This document shows positions 7,764 through 14,561 of a DNA stretch of 17,321 nucleotides, in pieces. Origin of the DNA: DATNFP01 sp035606335. Lineage in GTDB: Bacteria; Bacteroidota; Bacteroidia; Chitinophagales; Chitinophagaceae. The position numbers and the translations under genes were made by a program. The stretch's first letter is position 1. Each line of letters starts with the position of its first letter. The notes beneath the pieces were generated by a model. That model had not been told where the DNA came from. It saw nothing but the letters and a program-made list of their open reading frames with translations, and did no database searches. The stretch covers positions 1 through 17,321 of the forward strand of contig DATNFP010000053.1 in NCBI GenBank assembly GCA_035606335.1, read 5' to 3'.

Positions 7764-8461
7764 ATGACCTGTGTAATAATGCAACCCTCTTTTTTACCGT
7801 GGTTGGGTTTTTTTGATTTAATAAGAAAGGCTGATGTTTTTGTTGTGTATGATCATGTGCAATTCGAAAAACAATCGTGGCAGCAACGTAACAGGATAAG
7901 GAATAAGCAGGGAGAAATGATGCTTATAATGCCTGTTAGGCATAATAATGGGTTGCAGAGAAAAATAAAAGATGTAGAAATAGATTTCTCAAGAAACATC
8001 TTTCGAAAACATCTGAATTCCATTCAGCTTTCTTATTCAAAAGCTAAAAATTTTGATATAATATATCCGCTGATCGAGACAATATTTTCAAAAAAATATA
8101 CATATTTAATAGACCTGAATTTAGCTTTAATTGGACTCGGTATGGAATATCTTTCTATCAATAAAAAACTCCTTTTTAGCAGTGAGATGTGCGTAAAGGA
8201 TGCAAGGTTGAAGCATTGGTAGATATATGCCAGAAGCTAAATGCAGATCATTATTTATCACCAAGAGGTTCCAAGCTATATATTGATGAAAACAATCTGT
8301 TTCCTTCAAATAACATTGAATTGGAATATCAAATTTTTAATCATCCGGTATATCCACAAATTGATTATGATAATTTTATAAGTCACTTGTCCTTTATTGA
8401 CTATTTATTTAATGTAGATATTGAGAAAACAAAAAAATTCGATAAAGCAGGTGTGTACTAA
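7764..8461 (+). pseudogene. WbqC-family protein gene, disrupted by a single frameshift
   Basis: WbqC-like proteins (about 230 aa) occur in surface-polysaccharide and glycolipid gene sets; their biochemical role is poorly known. The first frame (7764-8222) begins MTCVIMQPSFLPWLGFFDLI, the family hallmark, with the downstream QSWQQRNRI motif, and stops at 8220-8222 after 152 codons. The second frame (from 8186 to TAA 8459-8461) continues the same protein: GCKVEALVDICQKL, then DHYLSPRGSKLYIDE, the conserved C-terminal half. The second frame is closed upstream by TGA 8183-8185, so the shift must fall between 8186 and 8221. Adding one base, for example to the AAA at 8195-8197, restores about 232 codons reading SSEMCVKGCKVEALVD. 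I see no slippery heptamer. It is either a recent pseudogene or a sequencing error. No polysaccharide genes lie nearby. Confidence 0.8.
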
Positions 8462-8805
8462 GGCAATGGAGATTCCTTATGCTTTATTACAATAAATAGA
8501 TATGTTTTTTTACTTTGAGAAAAAGCAATGCTGCTCCTGGCATTAAAATCGTAAGCTGGTTTTTCAAGGTTTAAATGATCCGATAATTCATCAATCAAGT
8601 TTACTCCATGCTGATAGTTATCTACGGGAAAACAATATGCATCCCCTCCCATCGCCTTATGCTTATTCTGACCTTCCTTGACATCATCAACAATAGAAAT
8701 ATCAAATTCGTGCTCACCCGCTAAAGCCCATAGCCCTCCATCAAATTGTGAAGAATCTCTGACATGGAATTTAATCTTACCAAGGACATCAAATACATCT
8801 AACAT
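8458..8805 (-). CDS. Hypothetical protein, 115 aa
   Basis: I do not recognise this family. The product is a soluble protein without signal peptide or membrane helix, starting at ATG 8805 (MLDVFDVLGKIKFHVRD). It is rich in Asp, His and Lys, with a central stretch GGDAYCFPVDNYQHGVNLIDEL and a C-terminal strand-rich segment (KKTYLFIVIKHKE). Its single-domain size and lack of catalytic motifs would fit a small binding protein, but no function can be given. It converges on the WbqC-like gene with stop codons overlapping by two bases (8458-8460 and 8459-8461), so no terminator separates them. An exact -7 box lies 84 nt upstream. The absence of stops over the full length and the fitting promoter support a real gene. 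Confidence 0.65.
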   Translation of the reverse strand: MLDVFDVLGKIKFHVRDSSQFDGGLWALAGEHEFDISIVDDVKEGQNKHKAMGGDAYCFPVDNYQHGVNLIDELSDHLNLEKPAYDFNARSSIAFSQSKKTYLFIVIKHKESPLP

Positions 8806-8889
8806 AAGAGTAAAGGTTTTTCTTAATGCTTAATGAAGAAATTATTTTCTCTCTTATTGGTACTTTTTATCTTCGAGTAAGATAACAAT

Positions 8890-8897
8890 CAAAGGTA
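8890..8897 (-). promoter_or_regulatory. -7 promoter box for the 115-aa hypothetical gene
   Basis: The minus strand reads TACCTTTG, an exact TAnnTTTG match. It is farther from its start codon (84 nt) than the other boxes here, so the transcript would have a leader of about 75-80 nt. No -33 element at normal spacing is visible. Confidence 0.35.
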
Positions 8898-8984
8898 TCA
8901 CATTATAACAAAATTAAATGAATAACATTTAGATAACAGATGAGGTTAGAAAATCTTTATAAAAATCCTATTTAAAAAATAGTA

Positions 8985-9010
8985 AAAATCCTTGCTTTTG
9001 CAAGGATTTT
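8985..9010 (-). terminator. Intrinsic terminator of the VOC-family gene
   Basis: Perfect 11-bp arms AAAATCCTTGC (8985-8995) and GCAAGGATTTT (9000-9010) close a TTTT loop. On the minus strand the stem is followed by a T-rich run (TTTTTACTATTTTTT). It lies 10 bp after the VOC gene stop. The A/T ends of the stem also give a short T run on the plus strand, so weak two-way function is possible. Confidence 0.85.
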
Positions 9011-9020
9011 ATAACTATAT

Positions 9021-9494
9021 CTATTGCCCTTCATAAGCCTGCTTAAGGCCTTGAATATCAAGTTTAATCATTTTCATCATTGCCTGCATTACCCTTTTTG
9101 CCTTTTCACGGTCCTTACTCTGTAATAACTCACCTAAAATATTGGGCACAATCTGCCAGGTGATACCAAATTTATCCGTAAGCCAGCCACATTGCTGTAT
9201 TTGCCCACCTTCCCCTAGTTTTTCCCATAGATAGTCTACTTCCTCCTGTGTTTCACAATGTATAAAAAACGATACTGCAGGGGAGATTGGGAAAGCAGAT
9301 CCGCCATTGAATGCTATATATTCCTGTCCATAAAGTTCAAAAGTTTTAGACAGGACCGTGCCATTCGGCATTGGGCCTGCCTCATTATAATACATTGTAT
9401 CGGTGATCTTGGAATCTTTGATAATAGATGTGTAAAAGTTTGCTGCTTCATCAGCCTGGTTATTAAACCACAAGAATGGTGTTATCTTTTGCAT
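9021..9494 (-). CDS. VOC superfamily protein, PhnB / 3-dmu-9_3-mt type
   Basis: This is a small cytoplasmic protein (157 aa from ATG 9494) of the vicinal oxygen chelate superfamily, in the subgroup named after '3-demethylubiquinone 3-methyltransferase' domains (PhnB-like); the methyltransferase name is historical and not evidence of activity. It begins MQKITPFLWFNNQADEAANFYTSI, the family's standard N-terminus, and shows the two beta-alpha-beta-beta-beta halves, with FFIHCETQEEVDYLWEKL and the diagnostic CGWLTDKFGITWQIVP near residues 100-117. I prefer ATG 9494 to the in-frame ATG three codons upstream (9503), because the -7 box ends at 9515 and the longer form would leave almost no leader. 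It is monocistronic, with a promoter and terminator of its own. Substrate unknown. Confidence 0.85.
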   Translation of the reverse strand: MQKITPFLWFNNQADEAANFYTSIIKDSKITDTMYYNEAGPMPNGTVLSKTFELYGQEYIAFNGGSAFPISPAVSFFIHCETQEEVDYLWEKLGEGGQIQQCGWLTDKFGITWQIVPNILGELLQSKDREKAKRVMQAMMKMIKLDIQGLKQAYEGQ

Positions 9495-9514
9495 GGTGTT
9501 CATCTTTTGTAAAA

Positions 9515-9522
9515 CAAACTTA
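9515..9522 (-). promoter_or_regulatory. -7 promoter box for the VOC gene
   Basis: The minus strand reads TAAGTTTG, an exact TAnnTTTG match, 20 nt before ATG 9494. It helps decide the start codon of the gene. No clear -33 TTTG is seen. Confidence 0.5.
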
Positions 9523-9595
9523 CTTTCGATTACTGAATATAATGAGGTGTTTAAACGACATTTTAAAGGCAGATTGCGTCATTAATTATATAAAA

Positions 9596-9618
9596 ACCGC
9601 TTCCATTATGGAAGCGGT
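9596..9618 (-). terminator. Intrinsic terminator of the DUF4142-cupredoxin operon
   Basis: Perfect 9-bp GC-rich arms ACCGCTTCC (9596-9604) and GGAAGCGGT (9610-9618) enclose a 5-nt loop. On the minus strand TTTTTATAT follows immediately. It lies 45 bp after the cupredoxin stop codon. Confidence 0.88.
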
Positions 9619-9662
9619 CTAATCAATCAGCATGAAAAAAGAAACAACCTATCTAAATAAGC

Positions 9663-10034
9663 TTATTGTACTATTATTTTCCCTTTCATTACCTTATGAA
9701 TTGCACAGTAATAATCTGTGTTTTCTTTAGCAACGATCAGGTAAGAGGCTCCGGATGCTAATGAAGACGAAGTCCACGCATGTGTTTTCTCTTCGGTAAC
9801 ACAATGCGCTACTATATCACGATTAACAAAAACAACTTCATCGCCTTTATTAACTGTTATTGTATCAGGAACAAATTTCATATCCTTTATCTCAACAGTA
9901 TATACCTGGTATTTCTTTTCTACAGGCGCACTGCTCGCAGGTTGTTTTTTATTGTCTGACTCAGAAGAGCAGGCAGAGATAAAAAATACCAAAGCAAATA
10001 GTAAGTAGGCACCTGTTTTACTTCTTGCTATCAT
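9663..10034 (-). CDS. Cupredoxin-domain lipoprotein (blue copper electron carrier)
   Basis: This is a 123-aa periplasm-facing lipoprotein, probably a type 1 copper electron carrier. Residues 1-22 are a lipoprotein signal ending in FFISAC, with C22 as the lipidated cysteine. A Ser/Lys-rich linker follows, then a cupredoxin beta-sandwich from about residue 42. The type 1 copper ligands are all visible: H77 in IVAHCVTEE, then C110, H113 and M116 in YYCAIHKVM. This C-x2-H-x2-M spacing matches the short ligand loop of amicyanin more than that of azurin or plastocyanin. ATG 10034 lies 5 bp after the stop of the DUF4142 gene, so the two are co-transcribed, and a strong terminator follows. The redox partner is unknown; a cytochrome c is encoded about 3.6 kb upstream on the same strand but in a separate unit. 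Confidence 0.9.
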   Translation of the reverse strand: MIARSKTGAYLLFALVFFISACSSESDNKKQPASSAPVEKKYQVYTVEIKDMKFVPDTITVNKGDEVVFVNRDIVAHCVTEEKTHAWTSSSLASGASYLIVAKENTDYYCAIHKVMKGKIIVQ

Positions 10035-10039
10035 GTTTG

Positions 10040-10585
10040 CTATTTTCCTTTATAGTTTGCCTGAACCATTTCAGCATGGGCAAGATGCGCTTTGAATGTA
10101 GGAGCTGCTTTTTCTAAAAGGCCCTTCAATTCAGGATTTTGTGCTTGTGGTATCAGCGTTCCTCCTACTACCGAGATAACTGCTTTATGATATGCAACTT
10201 CATTATCTATATATGCTTTATTAAAAGCATTGCCGGATTTTGAGCGCAACATTTTCTTTGTTTTTTCTGAACCTTCCAGAAGCTTCTTACTCAAAGAATT
10301 ATCCTTGGGTGTCACACCAAGTTTCTTTACCAATGCTACGGCCTGATCTATAATTGCCTGATGGTCATTCAGCATGGTCTGAGCAAATTCCAACACATCC
10401 TTATCCTTTGACTTTTCTTTTGCTATCTGAGCATACCCTATATCGATCTGGTTAGCCACAACAGCTACTTTAGCTATCTCAGGATCAGTAAGCTTCTGTG
10501 CATTAGCGTTTGTGAAGAACAAAAGCGAGCAGGCTGTAGTGGTTGCAATCCATGTTGCAAGGCGAGTAATTGTTTTCTTTTTCAT
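10040..10585 (-). CDS. DUF4142 family secreted protein
   Basis: This 181-aa exported protein belongs to the DUF4142 family, helical ferritin-like bundles common in soil bacteria and without a firmly established function. The N-terminus is a clear Sec signal (KKK start, hydrophobic core) with likely cleavage after A29 (NANA|Q). The mature domain begins LTDPEIAKVAVVANQIDIGYAQIAKEKSKDKDVLEFAQTMLNDHQ, the family's characteristic first two helices. Further on come AYIDNEVAYHKAVISVV and a final helix with FKAHLAHAEMVQ. Conserved His/Glu residues (D-H-Q, E-V-A-Y-H, H-L-A-H-A-E) could bind metal, but this is not proven for the family. It is the first gene of a two-gene unit with the cupredoxin lipoprotein, 5 bp apart, which hints at a shared periplasmic stress or redox role (inference). 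Confidence 0.88.
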   Translation of the reverse strand: MKKKTITRLATWIATTTACSLLFFTNANAQKLTDPEIAKVAVVANQIDIGYAQIAKEKSKDKDVLEFAQTMLNDHQAIIDQAVALVKKLGVTPKDNSLSKKLLEGSEKTKKMLRSKSGNAFNKAYIDNEVAYHKAVISVVGGTLIPQAQNPELKGLLEKAAPTFKAHLAHAEMVQANYKGK

Positions 10586-10679
10586 CTTGTTTAGTGGTTT
10601 TAATGTCTATTAGAGTAAACAATCATGAAAAAGGTTACAGCTTTTCAAGAAAAATCTCAAAAAGCTGTATCAAATAAAT

Positions 10680-10696
10680 CTCAATTCTTAATTGAG
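10680..10696 (-). terminator. Weak hairpin after the T9SS cargo gene
   Basis: Arms CTCAATT (10680-10686) and AATTGAG (10690-10696) are perfect inverted copies around a 3-nt centre, starting 5 bp past the stop codon of the T9SS cargo gene. ATTTATTTGA follows on the minus strand. The stem is AT-rich and the T run is broken, so it may be a weak terminator or a chance dyad. Confidence 0.4.
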
Positions 10697-10701
10697 GAAG
10701 A

Positions 10702-11814
10702 CTATTCCACTACTATCTTACTATTGTAAGTTTCTTTTTGATTGATAATCTTAAGAAGATAACAGCCTGGTACTGTATTTCTTAGCGTTATATTATTTTT
10801 CCCGGCGGTTAAATTCTGCTCCGATATTTTTCTACCACTATAATCGTAAACCATTAATAAAGATTGTCCGTCGGTAGCTGGTATATCAATATTAAAATTA
10901 CCATTGCTAGGATTAGGCGAAATATGGATACCATTTTTTGCAAGAACACTTTGCACATCCATGGGCGGTATTTCTGTATAGCCTGTTGAGCATCTATCAT
11001 CATATTTTGGTTTATAGAGATCACTACCTTTGGAAGTAATAGTACCATAAACGTCTAAAGATATATGGCCATGAAAAATGTCTCTTATCCAAATTGTAAA
11101 AAAGTGTCTGCCCCTCGTTACAAATAACGTCGTATCAACAGTTACCATTGAATCACATGTAAATTCTTCACGAACCGTCTTTGGACTAACAAATAGGTAA
11201 TGATTATCCATTTTCACAGTATCAATGATATCATCTGCCATCATTTTCAAATCAAAGGTTAAGGAGTCACTATTGCACAGACCAAAACAACGCTCAAAAG
11301 CATATCCATCGTTTAATGAGTCAAATGCTGCGTTATTTTGGCCACCTCCCTCGCTATATACTGATAGCCATTGGCTAACACGATCTGATATTGGAGGAAA
11401 ACATCCACCACCTTGAGAAAAATCACTCCAAAAATCCTTTGGAGGGTAGCCTAAAGTGCAAAGAATAAATGGGTTATCTCCGACATTTAAATATCGTCCG
11501 GTATAGGCAAACCCGGTCGACGGATCATAAGCCCTGGGATTGTATAGGGTACTAAGTGTTGAAACGATCCAGAAGGAATCAACGTTATTATTAGGTGTTG
11601 TATAGTAGGTATTACCACCATAACCACAACCGAATAATGTAGTATCGGATTCTTTATAGTTAACGCCCGTATTTAGCCATATTTTATTAGTAAGCAGTGT
11701 ATCGGAAAGTGTACATGAAGGGTTAGGATTTCCTTCAGACTGGGCATTTGCAGTATTTATAAGACAAAATAATGCAGATACAAACGCATAAAAAAAAGAG
11801 TTAAGGTTCTTCAT
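10702..11814 (-). CDS. Secreted protein with T9SS type A sorting domain
   Basis: This 370-aa protein is exported to the cell surface or medium by the Bacteroidota type IX secretion system. Residues 1-25 are a Sec signal ending NTANAQ. The last ~75 residues form the type A C-terminal sorting domain: ISPNPSNGNFNIDIP, then VYDYSGRKISEQNL, then NTVPGCYLLKI and a KIVVE end, the standard strand pattern. The middle (about 30-290) is strand- and Cys-rich, with segments DSFWIVST, SQWLSVYSEGGG and YAFERCFGLC followed by a DLKMMADDIID stretch. That pattern resembles beta-sandwich domains seen in other secreted Bacteroidota proteins, but I cannot name a family, and no catalytic motif is evident. Structural or binding roles such as adhesion are guesses. 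It appears to be monocistronic. Confidence 0.88.
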   Translation of the reverse strand: MKNLNSFFYAFVSALFCLINTANAQSEGNPNPSCTLSDTLLTNKIWLNTGVNYKESDTTLFGCGYGGNTYYTTPNNNVDSFWIVSTLSTLYNPRAYDPSTGFAYTGRYLNVGDNPFILCTLGYPPKDFWSDFSQGGGCFPPISDRVSQWLSVYSEGGGQNNAAFDSLNDGYAFERCFGLCNSDSLTFDLKMMADDIIDTVKMDNHYLFVSPKTVREEFTCDSMVTVDTTLFVTRGRHFFTIWIRDIFHGHISLDVYGTITSKGSDLYKPKYDDRCSTGYTEIPPMDVQSVLAKNGIHISPNPSNGNFNIDIPATDGQSLLMVYDYSGRKISEQNLTAGKNNITLRNTVPGCYLLKIINQKETYNSKIVVE

Positions 11815-11908
11815 AAGAACATTTTAAGGGTTGGTTAATAAATGTTGTGCAAAATGGGCACTTTTTATTTAAAAAACAACAAACGTTATATATTTTATTA
11901 ATAATAGT

Positions 11909-12760
11909 TTATTTACTATACATCACATATCCAAAAGCTTCGCTCATCTCCTTTCTCATTTTCTTACCGAACAAAAATCTCAATACATTCCAGGGAAATA
12001 CTGAAGGAAATTTACGGCCAAGTTTTCTTGCCTCTTCTATCATATATACGTTCTCGCTCACTTTCCATCCATCACGTCCAAAAAACTGTAATGGGTTAGA
12101 TTCAGTGAATTTAAATGGAGCATTTACAAGCATTTCCTTTACTGCCCGGGGCCGTTTACGCACACCATCACCCTGCCTGTAATCCTGTATCCAGAAATGG
12201 AATGCAGGTACCTGGTAAATGCTGTGAGACAATTTTGCAGCCTCATCATTAGAAAGATAAGGAATTACTCCTTCCGTGATCACTAATGCTTTTTTACTTT
12301 CAACATTTATTTTGGCAAATACTTCTTCTCTTGCTACGTCATCAGAAAGATTAACTGCAATACGCTGAAGCTTGCAAACAGGCTGTTCATTTTGCAGCAC
12401 TTCGCTTTTATAATCAATAATGTTGGGGAAATCAAGCTCTATCCATTTCAGCTGTGCAGGCAATTTCATTCTGTATGGCCGTGTGTCCAGTCCTGCACCC
12501 AGATTCACCACTGTGTCTATACCCTTATCAATAGCTATCCCGATTAAACGGTCTATTGACTCCGTTCTAATAGCCATTACAAAAGTCATGATTTTTGCAA
12601 AGGCACGAGGTGTGGCGGCTACAATCTTATCTCCTCTTTCCCCTGCAAGCTTTTTGGCAAGTGTATCTTTAAATAAAGCGTCTTCGCGATCTGACTCCCT
12701 TGCTCTGAATGCTGCTACCCAAAGAGCGGTATCCTGCACATTATTGATTGTCCCTTCCAT
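11909..12760 (-). CDS. Class I SAM-dependent methyltransferase, leucine carboxyl methyltransferase (LCM) family
   Basis: This is a 283-aa cytoplasmic methyltransferase of the LCM/PPM family, which O-methylates carboxyl groups in characterised eukaryotic members; bacterial homologues act on unknown substrates, often small molecules. The SAM-binding motif I is VVNLGAGLDTRPYRM at about 84-98, with the acidic strand end WIELDFP at 106-112 for the ribose hydroxyls. Motif IV-like ALVITEGVIPYL follows at about 158-169. The N-terminal helical segment (ALWVAAFRARES, PRAFAKIMTFVMAIRT) is typical of the bacterial branch. ATG 12760 is 19 nt downstream of an exact -7 promoter box, so it is transcribed on its own although the NmrA-like gene lies just upstream on the same strand. 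Substrate not predictable. Confidence 0.87.
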   Translation of the reverse strand: MEGTINNVQDTALWVAAFRARESDREDALFKDTLAKKLAGERGDKIVAATPRAFAKIMTFVMAIRTESIDRLIGIAIDKGIDTVVNLGAGLDTRPYRMKLPAQLKWIELDFPNIIDYKSEVLQNEQPVCKLQRIAVNLSDDVAREEVFAKINVESKKALVITEGVIPYLSNDEAAKLSHSIYQVPAFHFWIQDYRQGDGVRKRPRAVKEMLVNAPFKFTESNPLQFFGRDGWKVSENVYMIEEARKLGRKFPSVFPWNVLRFLFGKKMRKEMSEAFGYVMYSK

Positions 12761-12779
12761 AATTCTTTTTTTAGATTTG

Positions 12780-12787
12780 CAAAGGTA
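12780..12787 (-). promoter_or_regulatory. -7 promoter box for the methyltransferase gene
   Basis: The minus strand reads TACCTTTG, an exact TAnnTTTG match, 19 nt before ATG 12760. It lies in the 63-bp gap after the NmrA-like gene, giving the methyltransferase its own promoter. No -33 TTTG at standard spacing is seen. Confidence 0.5.
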
Positions 12788-12823
12788 ATAGCAAAATGTA
12801 TCTTAATAATTAAGCGTGGACTA

Positions 12824-13483
12824 CTAATATGCTATCTCAACTATCGCCTTATAGGTAAATGGATTATCAGTATTATTTATCATAAACTGTGCAACATCTC
12901 CGCGCGAAATAGTAAGGCATTTTTTTAAAAAGCTATTGATTGCATAACGGTAATTACCTGTTATAGGTCCATCTGTCATTCTTGGTGGCCGCATGATCGT
13001 CCAGTTAATATCACTTTCTTTTATCAGCTTCTCCATTATCCGTTGATCAGCATAGCCATTCCCGAACAATTTCTGAACAACATATTTGGTAAGAAGCCTC
13101 ACAAAAAAGGATTGCGCGGGACTAATCTCGATAGCTGCTGCCGAAATAAAGAATGCTCGTTTTACATTTTTCTTTTTCATTGCATTCAATAGATTCCTAT
13201 TACCCTCAGAATATAAGGTAGTAGGCTTGTCCATTTTGTTTCCTATTGCTGATATCACCACCTGTATATTATTGAGTGCATCTTCATAGGTTTCAGGAAG
13301 CATTATATCGCCTTCTATTATTTTAAGATTGGGATGTGCAATCTGCAGATTTGCTTTATTACGCACCAGGGCAGTCACACAATGCCCAGCCTTTAGTGCC
13401 TCGCTTACTGTATTTTTTCCTATCCCTCCATTTGCACCAATTACTAAAATGTTGGGAGTATTGGATGTCATTTTGTTCTCCAT
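12824..13483 (-). CDS. NmrA-like / atypical SDR NAD(P)-binding protein
   Basis: This is a 219-aa Rossmann-fold protein of the NAD(P)H-binding atypical short-chain dehydrogenase type. The nucleotide motif GANGGIG lies at 16-22 after strand NILVI, and the second strand VTALVRN ends in an Arg, which favours NADPH over NADH. VVISAIGNK follows, then the family's RAFFISAAAIEIS strand and NWTIMRPPRMTDG near the active-site side, as in NAD(P)H-binding YwnB/flavin-reductase-like members. The classical Ser-Tyr-Lys catalytic triad is not evident, so it may be a redox sensor or a reductase of unknown substrate. A second ATG at codon 5 is an equally possible start. There are 63 bp with a promoter between it and the methyltransferase, so a shared operon is uncertain. 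Confidence 0.85.
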   Translation of the reverse strand: MENKMTSNTPNILVIGANGGIGKNTVSEALKAGHCVTALVRNKANLQIAHPNLKIIEGDIMLPETYEDALNNIQVVISAIGNKMDKPTTLYSEGNRNLLNAMKKKNVKRAFFISAAAIEISPAQSFFVRLLTKYVVQKLFGNGYADQRIMEKLIKESDINWTIMRPPRMTDGPITGNYRYAINSFLKKCLTISRGDVAQFMINNTDNPFTYKAIVEIAY

Positions 13484-13616
13484 ATTTGTAGTTACTTAAG
13501 CATTTGATTTTTTTGATACTCTTGCCAGCAAATGCCACATGCTTATATGCATTACTAAAGGTGTTTTCATGAAAAAGCGTATTTCTCTGATAACTGCACG
13601 CGTCTTTAATCTTTTC

Positions 13617-13982
13617 TTACCTGTGTAATGTCTGTACATAACTTGCAAGCTGTTTTATTTCTGTTTCTGAAAGTGTATTCCTAAATGAGGGCATTCCATT
13701 TTTTCCATTGAATATCGTCCGTTCAACTGTCGCACTGTCCATTTTGCTTGTTTGCAGATTAGCTGCATTGCCGATTCCAGCACTACCATCCACACCATGA
13801 CAAGAGCTGCATTTTGCTTCAAATAAAATCTCTCCGCTATTTTTTACTACAGGGCTACTGCTTTGTGTTTGATTCGTTTCTTCATGTGATGATGATGGTT
13901 CTGTGTTATTGGAACATGCCAGAATTGCAACCCAGAGAATTGGGATAGCTGCTATATGCTTATAATATTTGTACGATATCAT
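13617..13982 (-). CDS. Single-heme cytochrome c lipoprotein
   Basis: This is a 121-aa periplasmic class I cytochrome c, an electron carrier. I choose ATG 13982: it gives a normal lipoprotein signal (hydrophobic IPILWVAILAC, lipid cysteine C23) and leaves a 10-bp gap to the upstream gene, whereas the GTG at 14012 would overlap that gene by 20 bp. After a Ser/Thr/Glu-rich linker the heme domain shows GEILFEAKCSSCHGVDG with the CxxCH motif at 58-62. The distal ligand is M97 in NGMPSF, and a C-terminal helix (ETEIKQLASYVQTL) completes the fold. It is co-transcribed behind a four-helix membrane protein that may be its electron partner or quinol-side anchor (inference). Confidence 0.9.
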   Translation of the reverse strand: MISYKYYKHIAAIPILWVAILACSNNTEPSSSHEETNQTQSSSPVVKNSGEILFEAKCSSCHGVDGSAGIGNAANLQTSKMDSATVERTIFNGKNGMPSFRNTLSETEIKQLASYVQTLHR

Positions 13983-13992
13983 AAAGTGATTT

Positions 13993-14469
13993 TTAGTTGA
14001 ATTTGAAAACACTCAAAACAAAAATGATTATGAACAATGCCAACTGCGAAATATGAAATCGTCTGAGTCTAACTCTGATCTTTAATAATCTTGAGTCGAT
14101 GTCATTTTCAGATGTTACTTCTGGTAAGATCTTTCTCAACTTCGCGCCCTGTCTCCTTCCTACAGTAAGTCCGTTAATAATGATAATTACTACCAAAGCA
14201 ATTTTAATTCTAAACCATACCTGCTCTCCAAATACTCCATTTGTAATAGCCATCATACCTACTCCCGAAAGAATTAAGAGAATGACGCCTATACCAAACA
14301 ATGCAGGAAGTTTTGACATGGCTGCATTGATCGCGAGACCCTCTTTCTTATCGCTTTTTAAATGTTTCCAGAACTGTTTAAAGAGTATGAAGTCCACTAA
14401 TGTTACTCCTGCGAGCATGGTGAGACCAATAATGTGTAGTACCAGTGATGTGTGATATAATGTCTGCAT
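13993..14469 (-). CDS. Four-helix integral membrane protein, possible heme b partner of the cytochrome c
   Basis: This 158-aa protein has four hydrophobic segments at roughly 7-31, 52-77, 84-101 and 138-156, with a basic loop (VGRRQGAKLRK) between helices 3 and 4. No signal peptide cleavage site is seen. Histidines H6 and H12 at the start of helix 1 and one in RRFHISQLALF at the start of helix 4 are placed so that they could ligate heme, as in small cytochrome b-like or CopD-like membrane families, but I cannot assign a family with certainty. It is the first gene of a two-gene unit with the lipoprotein cytochrome c and is divergent from a MarR-type regulator, sharing a 116-bp control region with a good promoter on this side. 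A role in membrane electron transfer is an inference from context. Confidence 0.75.
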   Translation of the reverse strand: MQTLYHTSLVLHIIGLTMLAGVTLVDFILFKQFWKHLKSDKKEGLAINAAMSKLPALFGIGVILLILSGVGMMAITNGVFGEQVWFRIKIALVVIIIINGLTVGRRQGAKLRKILPEVTSENDIDSRLLKIRVRLRRFHISQLALFIIIFVLSVFKFN

Positions 14470-14479
14470 GGAATAATAA

Positions 14480-14494
14480 TTTACTACGTTATCG
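14480..14494 (+). repeat. 15-bp element TTTACTACGTTATCG, copy 1 (candidate MarR site)
   Basis: This element begins 10 bp outside the start codon of the four-helix membrane protein and is downstream of that gene's promoter. It differs at one base from copy 2 at 14562-14576. The core TTAC-TAC-GTTA is an imperfect dyad. A protein bound here would lie in the early transcribed region of the membrane protein/cytochrome c unit. Confidence 0.55.
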
Positions 14495-14506
14495 TATAAT
14501 TTTTAA

Positions 14507-14536
14507 CAAATGTAGTATAATTACGAAATAAACAAA
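14507..14536 (-). promoter_or_regulatory. Promoter of the membrane protein / cytochrome c operon
   Basis: The minus strand carries TTTG (14536-14533), an 18-nt spacer and an exact -7 box TACATTTG (14514-14507). Transcription should start near 14500, leaving about 30 nt of leader to ATG 14469. The leader includes copy 1 of the 15-bp element. Confidence 0.65.
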
Positions 14537-14561
14537 CCGTTTTAGAAATATTTATTTTACA

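Noticed and set aside
8186..8221. Programmed -1 ribosomal frameshift in the WbqC gene
   Set aside because: No X-XXY-YYZ heptamer is in frame within the permitted interval, and no GC-rich stem follows; a plain indel is simpler.
11841..11862. Possible plus-strand hairpin GTGC...GCAC followed by TTTTTATTT
   Set aside because: The stem is only 4 bp and no plus-strand gene ends nearby.
13569..13628. Plus-strand 19-codon frame MKKRISLITARVFNLFLPV
   Set aside because: It overlaps the cytochrome c 3' end, has no promoter match, and nothing beyond length and a basic start supports it.
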